Below are positions 5,941 to 9,833 of a stretch of DNA of 9,833 bases, piece by piece. Under the pieces are notes generated by a model. The model had not been told where the DNA came from and ran no database searches. It saw nothing but the letters and a program-made list of their open reading frames with translations. Location of the stretch: the NCBI GenBank assembly GCA_002725095.1, contig PBQQ01000007.1:3360-13192 (forward strand), read 5' to 3'. Every line of letters starts with the position of its first letter. Position 1 is the stretch's first letter. The DNA comes from Gammaproteobacteria bacterium (GTDB lineage: Bacteria > Pseudomonadota > Gammaproteobacteria > Pseudomonadales > Azotimanducaceae). The translations under genes were made by a program, and so were the position numbers.

Positions 5941-7146
5941 CTAGGCCAATAGCGACTTGAGGTCGCTGCTGCTGTCCTCAAGTATCGCGGCGTCTGCTTC
6001 TTTGCCCACCAGTTGTTTGCACAGCATAAAGTCTTTCGGGCTGTTCACCGCGTCTGCGGCGACGACGGTGTTGTCCTTTAAATAGATGACCGCGAATTGA
6101 TTGCTGGCCATGTCGCCTCGCACTACCTCGTGGTTGCCGTCCGCCGAAAATCCAACCATTTGCAGTTTTAGTTCGTATTGATCGGACCAAAACCATGGAA
6201 TCGCAGCGTAGCTTTTATCCCCGCCCAGCATGTTGCTGACGCTGGTCCGCGCCTGATCCATGGCGTTGGGCACGGACTCCAAGCGTAAGCGGCGATCTAA
6301 TAGGGCATTTGGATGATTTGTGCAGTCGCCCGCTGCATAAATATCTGTGTTTGAGGTTTGGCAGTGATCGTCCACGACGATGCCATTGTCGCACGTTAAT
6401 CCGGCGGCTTCGGCGAGTTCGATATTGGGGACAATGCCTATGCCTACGATGACCATATCTGCGTTGAATTCGCTGTCTCCACACAGCACTTTTTGCACTT
6501 TGCCGTCGCCACTGAAGCCTGTGACTGCGGTATTTGTATGAATGTGTACGCCGCGGCCTTTGTGTAATTCGTTGTAGTAGTTGGACATGGTGGGGGTGGT
6601 TACCCGTTGCAAGATTCGATCTTCCATCTCTAAGACGTGTACGTTGAGACCTTGCTCGACCCCTACCGCAGCCACTTCTAAGCCAATGTAGCCGCCGCCA
6701 ACGATGACCAAGTTGGCGCCTTCGCGCATCTCGGCACGGATGCCGTCTACATCGTCTATGGTTCTTAGGTAATGAATGCCACCCAGATCGCTGCCAGGAA
6801 TGCTCAACATGCGCGGGCGCGAGCCGGTGCTGATCAGCAACTTGTCGTACTCGATCTTTGCCCCGTCCTCTAGCTCAACCGTCTTAGCATCGGCATTAAT
6901 GGCGGTTGCTCGAGTAGACAGTTTTAGATCGATGTCTTTTTCTTGATAAAACTTCTCTGGGCGCAAATAGACGCGGTCGACCTCTTGGGCGCCAGACAAA
7001 TAGGCTTTTGACAGGGGCGGTCGCTGGTAAGGCACATGCGCTTCGTCGCCGATGATGGTGATGGGGCCAGTGTACTTTTCCTGTCGCAAACTCGCCGCAG
7101 CCTGGCCCGCTGCGTGGCCTGCACCGATGATGACCATACCTGCCAT
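5941..7146 (-). CDS. FAD-dependent ferredoxin/rubredoxin reductase (putidaredoxin reductase-like)
   Basis: A 401-residue pyridine nucleotide-dependent flavoprotein that would move electrons from NAD(P)H to a ferredoxin or rubredoxin serving a P450, Rieske dioxygenase or alkane hydroxylase. The N-terminal FAD motif is IIGAGHAAGQAA (6-17), followed by VPYQRPPLSKAYL (38-50), typical of this subgroup. The NAD-binding motif is VGGGYIGLEVAA (149-160) and the second FAD motif is TDIYAAGDC (267-275). The C-terminal reductase domain carries PWFWSDQYELKLQ (317-329). There is no redox-active CxxC pair, which argues against disulfide reductases. AGGA lies eight bases before ATG. The gene converges on the acyl-CoA dehydrogenase with 14 bases between stops and diverges from the hydroxyacid oxidase. 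No ferredoxin or oxygenase is encoded in the window, so its partner must be elsewhere. Confidence 0.88.
   Translation of the reverse strand: MAGMVIIGAGHAAGQAAASLRQEKYTGPITIIGDEAHVPYQRPPLSKAYLSGAQEVDRVYLRPEKFYQEKDIDLKLSTRATAINADAKTVELEDGAKIEYDKLLISTGSRPRMLSIPGSDLGGIHYLRTIDDVDGIRAEMREGANLVIVGGGYIGLEVAAVGVEQGLNVHVLEMEDRILQRVTTPTMSNYYNELHKGRGVHIHTNTAVTGFSGDGKVQKVLCGDSEFNADMVIVGIGIVPNIELAEAAGLTCDNGIVVDDHCQTSNTDIYAAGDCTNHPNALLDRRLRLESVPNAMDQARTSVSNMLGGDKSYAAIPWFWSDQYELKLQMVGFSADGNHEVVRGDMASNQFAVIYLKDNTVVAADAVNSPKDFMLCKQLVGKEADAAILEDSSSDLKSLLA
5951..5983. repeat. Two overlapping inverted repeats at the end of the reductase gene
   Basis: AGCGAC (5951-5956) pairs with GTCGCT (5962-5967), and ACTTGAGG (5955-5962) pairs with CCTCAAGT (5976-5983). 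The two stems share bases and exclude each other. They lie in the last codons of the - strand gene, just past the + strand stop. No T-run follows on either strand, so termination is only a possibility. Confidence 0.35.
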
Positions 7147-7235
7147 GAACGTATCCTATCGTTGTGTCTGTATTGGCTGCTAGTTTAACCTGAGTGCAAT
7201 GACATGCCATGAACTTTGTGGCGTCGTCTTTAACC

Positions 7236-7249
7236 AAGGAGGCCGTGTG
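7236..7249 (+). promoter_or_regulatory. Strong Shine-Dalgarno selecting the GTG start of the hydroxyacid oxidase
   Basis: AAGGAGG at 7236-7242 is followed after four bases by GTG at 7247-7249. The upstream ATG at 7199 has no comparable site, and translating from it would place this motif inside the coding region. Confidence 0.55.
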
Positions 7250-8335
7250 GGGGATTTTAAAACGCTGACGGATATGGTCAGGCTGGCCCGGAATAATCTG
7301 GATAAAGGTGATTGGGACTATTTGGTGGGCGCTGCCGATACGGAAGCGTCATTAAATCGAAACCGTGCGGCTGTTGATTCCTGGACTTTTTTGCCACGCA
7401 TTTTGCAGGACGTCAGCGACGTTAAAACCTCCACCCAATTACTCGGTCAAACGCTGCGGATTCCTGTGGTGCTGCCGCCGATCGGCTCGGTTCAGGCGTT
7501 CACTGAGAAGGGCGGCAGTGCGGTCGCTGAAGCCGCAGCGGATTTTGGCGTGCTGCAGATTTTAAGTTCGTCGTGTTCACCAGATTTTGAAGCGGTGGCG
7601 CAACAAATCCAAGGCCCACGCATTTATCAGCTGTATTTGTCCGGCGATCAAGCTTGGTTAGATGACCAGATTGCGCGCACCATAAGCAGTGGCTATATCG
7701 GGTTCTGCCTGACAGCAGACACGCAGGTGTATTCGCGGCGCGAGCGCGACATCATGAAAAACTACGTGCCCATGCAAGCGCGAATGGCCACCGGCACCAT
7801 GCTTGATCAAAGTGGGGTTAACTATCAGTCAACCATGAGTTGGGACACGGTGGCGCATATCAAAGAGAAATTTGATATTCCGCTGATCGTTAAAGGTGTG
7901 ATGAACCCGGAAGACGCAAAACGGTGCGTGGAGGTGGGCGTTGATGTGGTTTATGTCTCGAACCATGGCGGACGCCAGCTCGACCATACCGTGGCCTGTA
8001 TCGATGCGTTGCCGGCGGTGGTTGAGGCGGTAGATGGTCGTGTGCCGGTGGTGGTGGACGGCGGCTTTATGCGCGGTGCCGATGTGATCAAGGGTTTGTG
8101 TCTGGGCGCGACCGCGGTGGGCATGGGCCGCTTTGAAGCCCTCGCTGCTGCCGCCGGCGGCGCCGCCGCTATTGGTCGTGCGCTGTCGATTTTGGAACGC
8201 GAGATTCAAATTTCTCTGGCGTTGACGGGCGTCGCTGATGTTGCTGACCTGCATCCCGGGTTAATGCACAGGGCGCAGCCGCTGGCTGCAAGCCATGCGC
8301 TGAGCGCGTTTCCGCTGCTTGAAGAAGGTTACTAG
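7247..8335 (+). CDS. Alpha-hydroxy-acid oxidizing protein (FMN-dependent)
   Basis: A 362-residue TIM-barrel flavoenzyme of the glycolate oxidase / lactate oxidase / mandelate dehydrogenase family, which oxidises L-2-hydroxyacids to 2-oxoacids with FMN. Numbered from GTG 7247, the active-site residues line up with spinach glycolate oxidase: Tyr25 (in WDYL), Tyr130 (YQLY), Lys216 (IVKGV), His240 and Arg243 (SNHGGRQLD). The FMN phosphate site is VVVDGGFMRGADV followed by GMGRFEALA. An in-frame ATG at 7199 would add 16 residues, but a strong AAGGAGG (7236-7242) lies inside that extension, four bases before GTG 7247, and conserved sequence begins after it. The loop between the barrel core strands is shorter than in plant enzymes. 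It diverges from the FAD reductase and its stop overlaps that of the DUF1820 gene. The substrate and electron acceptor (O2 or the respiratory chain) cannot be read from sequence. Confidence 0.87.
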   Translation: MGDFKTLTDMVRLARNNLDKGDWDYLVGAADTEASLNRNRAAVDSWTFLPRILQDVSDVKTSTQLLGQTLRIPVVLPPIGSVQAFTEKGGSAVAEAAADFGVLQILSSSCSPDFEAVAQQIQGPRIYQLYLSGDQAWLDDQIARTISSGYIGFCLTADTQVYSRRERDIMKNYVPMQARMATGTMLDQSGVNYQSTMSWDTVAHIKEKFDIPLIVKGVMNPEDAKRCVEVGVDVVYVSNHGGRQLDHTVACIDALPAVVEAVDGRVPVVVDGGFMRGADVIKGLCLGATAVGMGRFEALAAAAGGAAAIGRALSILEREIQISLALTGVADVADLHPGLMHRAQPLAASHALSAFPLLEEGY

Positions 8336-8667
8336 CCTTTATCTTTCGGCATAGGCAATGGAAAGGGTGTGACTTTATCGCCGGAACTGTTGGTGATTTT
8401 TGCTACTCCCTCTTTTTCGACTTCGTCGATGCGCACGATGGCATGCATGGGGATATAGGAGCGTTGGACGCCTTCGAACTCGCTGCGCAGTCGATCCTCA
8501 GCGGGATCAATGAGCATCTGCGAATGATTACCGAAGACGTAGTCTTCGACTTCCACAAAACCGTATAGATCGCTCTGATAGATGTTGCGCGCGTACACCT
8601 CGTAGATTTGACCCTGATTATGGAAAAGGATCCGGTAGGTGCTTTCGGTCATTTCTTTAGCGGCCAT
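8332..8667 (-). CDS. DUF1820 family protein
   Basis: A 111-residue small soluble protein matching DUF1820, a family of unknown function found in Pseudomonas and other gammaproteobacteria. Recognisable stretches are YRILFHNQGQIYEVYARNIY (about 11-30), GFVEVEDYVFG (36-46), and RSYIPMHAIVRIDEVEKEG (about 69-87), ending in the Pro-rich PFPLPMPKDKG. No membrane segment, signal peptide or catalytic motif is visible. ATG 8667 is preceded by AGG about eight bases upstream; a second in-frame ATG at 8652 is possible. The gene is divergent from miaB, and I recall DUF1820 beside miaB in Pseudomonas, so the pairing may be conserved. Its stop overlaps that of the convergent hydroxyacid oxidase in the four-base CTAG at 8332-8335. 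Family recognition is firm; function is unknown. Confidence 0.87.
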   Translation of the reverse strand: MAAKEMTESTYRILFHNQGQIYEVYARNIYQSDLYGFVEVEDYVFGNHSQMLIDPAEDRLRSEFEGVQRSYIPMHAIVRIDEVEKEGVAKITNSSGDKVTPFPLPMPKDKG

Positions 8668-8714
8668 ATAGCTTGCCTATGTAGACGTTTCGATAGGGGG
8701 TTTGCCTGTGCGAG

Positions 8715-8743
8715 ATAGTTGGGGATCGGCGAATGCTTTTCAA
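8715..8743 (-). promoter_or_regulatory. Weak candidate promoter for the DUF1820 gene
   Basis: On the - strand, TTGAAA (8738-8743) is a near-consensus -35 and lies 17 bases from AACTAT (8715-8720), a poor -10. It is the best pair I see by eye upstream of the DUF1820 start. Confidence 0.25.
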
Positions 8744-8790
8744 GGGCATTTAGTGTGCTCTTTCGGACTATGGTCGCGCCGCACTTTGCG

Positions 8791-8796
8791 TATAAT
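8791..8796 (+). promoter_or_regulatory. Consensus -10 box upstream of miaB
   Basis: A perfect TATAAT lies 27 bases before ATG 8824 (21 before ATG 8818). No good -35 hexamer is found at 16-18 bases upstream, so the promoter may depend on an activator or on other contacts. Transcription would begin near 8803, leaving a leader of only about 15-21 bases, with no clear Shine-Dalgarno. Confidence 0.45.
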
Positions 8797-8823
8797 CGCC
8801 GCCCTTGCATTGATGTAATGAGC

Positions 8824-9833
8824 ATGGCGAAGAAGCTCTTTGTAAAAACCCATGGCTGCCAGATGAATGAGTACGATTCAGCGCGTATGTACGACGTGCT
8901 GCGCGAAACTCAGGGTTATGAGCGCGCTGAGACTGAGGCCGAGGCAGACGTATTGCTGCTCAATACCTGCTCCATTCGGGAAAAAGCTCAAGAAAAAGTT
9001 TTCCATCAACTTGGCCGCTGGCAGAAGCTCAAAACTGAACGCCCTGACTTGGTGATTGGTGTGGGTGGCTGTGTGGCGAGTCAGGAAGGTGACGCGATTA
9101 TGCGCCGCGCGTCGGTGGTCGATATGGTTTTTGGGCCGCAAACGATTCACCGACTGCCGCAGATGTTAGACAGCCGTAAGCAGAATCTGTTGTCTGTGGT
9201 GGATGTCACGTTCCCTGAAGTGGAAAAGTTCGATCGACTACCGGAACCGAAAATGGATGGCCCTTCGGCGTTTGTGTCGATCATGGAGGGGTGCAGCAAG
9301 TATTGTAGTTTTTGTGTGGTGCCCTATACGCGCGGCGAAGAAGTCAGCCGCTCGGTGGATTCAGTGCTGCAAGAAGTGCAGGGCTTGGTCGATCAAGGGG
9401 TGCGCGAAATTCATCTGCTTGGCCAAAACGTCAACTCTTATTTGGGCAGCATTGATGGAGACCAGGCGGATCTGGCCGAGTTGATTTACTACGTTGCCGA
9501 CATTGAGGGCGTCGAACGGATTCGCTTTACTACCTCGCACCCTATGGATTTTTCTGAAAGCCTGTTCCAAGCCTACCGTGATATTCCACAGTTGGTCGAT
9601 CACTTGCATTTACCGGTTCAGGCCGGTTCAGACCGAATATTGACGGCCATGAAGCGCGGCCATACGGGTCAGCAGTACGTTGAAAAGATTGCGCAGTTGC
9701 GGGCTATTCGTCCGAATTTGAGTTTGTCCTCAGATTTTATTGTGGGTTTTCCTGGTGAGACCGAGGAAGACTTTATGGCCACGATGGATCTAATTGAGAG
9801 TATTGGATTTGATATGTCGTTTAGCTTTATCTA
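8824..9833 (+). CDS. miaB: tRNA-2-methylthio-N6-dimethylallyladenosine synthase MiaB (3' end outside window)
   Basis: MiaB is a radical-SAM methylthiotransferase that adds the methylthio group to i6A37 of tRNAs reading UNN codons, giving ms2i6A. The frame is open from 8824 to the right edge, giving 336 complete codons of an expected 440-475. The UPF0004 domain carries Cys12 (KTHGCQMNEYDS), Cys49 (LNTCSIREKAQEKVF) and Cys83 (GVGGCVASQEG), which hold one 4Fe-4S cluster. The radical-SAM domain has Cys157, Cys161 and Cys164 (MEGCSKYCSFC) for the second. VVPYTRGEEVSR, HLLGQNVNSY, RFTTSHP, LHLPVQAGSDRIL and SSDFIVGFPGETEEDF all match E. coli MiaB closely. The TRAM domain lies beyond the window. ATG 8824 gives MAKKLF as in relatives; ATG 8818 would add two residues. 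The ring of conserved cysteines is complete, so the enzyme should be active. Confidence 0.96.
   Translation, partial: MAKKLFVKTHGCQMNEYDSARMYDVLRETQGYERAETEAEADVLLLNTCSIREKAQEKVFHQLGRWQKLKTERPDLVIGVGGCVASQEGDAIMRRASVVDMVFGPQTIHRLPQMLDSRKQNLLSVVDVTFPEVEKFDRLPEPKMDGPSAFVSIMEGCSKYCSFCVVPYTRGEEVSRSVDSVLQEVQGLVDQGVREIHLLGQNVNSYLGSIDGDQADLAELIYYVADIEGVERIRFTTSHPMDFSESLFQAYRDIPQLVDHLHLPVQAGSDRILTAMKRGHTGQQYVEKIAQLRAIRPNLSLSSDFIVGFPGETEEDFMATMDLIESIGFDMSFSFI

Larger units (their letters stand above)
8668..8823. other. Divergent intergenic region between DUF1820 and miaB
   Basis: This is the longest non-coding stretch in the window at 156 bases. It holds the TATAAT at 8791-8796 serving miaB and a weak - strand promoter candidate. 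A short imperfect inverted repeat (AATGC near 8732, GCATT at 8746-8750) lies in the middle. I see no tRNA, riboswitch or small coding gene in it. Confidence 0.6.

Noticed and set aside
7829..8254. Open frame of 141 codons on the - strand
   Set aside because: His- and Arg-rich translation antisense to the hydroxyacid oxidase catalytic region; typical shadow frame.
9203..9484. Open frame of 93 codons on the + strand
   Set aside because: Out of frame inside miaB, whose cysteine motifs run continuously through the region.
1..9833. Mobile element, CRISPR, toxin-antitoxin or phage-defence system
   Set aside because: No transposase, integrase, terminal repeats, spacer-repeat array, nuclease or helicase motifs seen; codon use looks uniform and all recognised genes are metabolic or tRNA-modification genes.

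Overview
The window reads as ordinary chromosome of a gammaproteobacterium, probably a marine or environmental heterotroph. Base composition is balanced to slightly G+C-rich and codon use looks uniform from end to end. The best taxonomic clue is the right edge: a DUF1820 gene divergent from miaB. Both proteins resemble Pseudomonas/E. coli-type sequences, and I recall a DUF1820-miaB arrangement in Pseudomonas. I see no tRNA, rRNA, CRISPR array, insertion sequence, integrase or phage gene.

Layout, left to right. (1) Positions 1-3404 hold four genes on the + strand, closely spaced and operon-like: the 3' part of an unrecognised gene, a luciferase-like flavin monooxygenase, a CtBP-type D-2-hydroxyacid dehydrogenase, and a YhhQ/VUT-family (queuosine precursor) membrane transporter. 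(2) Positions 3414-4692 hold two - strand genes, transcribed in the order PTPS/QueD-like protein then short-chain dehydrogenase (SDR). The SDR converges on the transporter gene, and a hairpin overlaps both stop codons. (3) An acyl-CoA dehydrogenase (+, 4751-5926) diverges from the PTPS gene and converges on a putidaredoxin-reductase-like FAD enzyme (-, 5941-7146). (4) An FMN-dependent alpha-hydroxyacid oxidase (+, about 7247-8335) diverges from that reductase. Its stop codon interlocks in a CTAG with the stop of the convergent DUF1820 gene (-, 8332-8667). (5) miaB (+, 8824 to the right edge, incomplete) starts after a 156-base divergent intergenic region with a consensus -10 box.

Functionally this is a run of redox enzymes using FMN (two), FAD (two) and NAD(P) (two), next to tRNA-modification genes (miaB and the queuosine-precursor transporter). 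The acyl-CoA dehydrogenase, ferredoxin reductase and hydroxyacid oxidase fit oxidative catabolism, but the window has no CoA ligase, hydratase, thiolase, oxygenase or ferredoxin, so no complete pathway can be assigned. The most interesting item is the PTPS/QueD-like protein. It keeps the three zinc-binding histidines but, in my by-eye alignment, has lost the Cys, His and Glu that QueD uses for catalysis, and it sits just upstream of an SDR. The pair could make or reduce an unusual pterin, which is a hypothesis and not a demonstrated system. Otherwise the window looks conventional, and I do not claim a new defence or mobile system.
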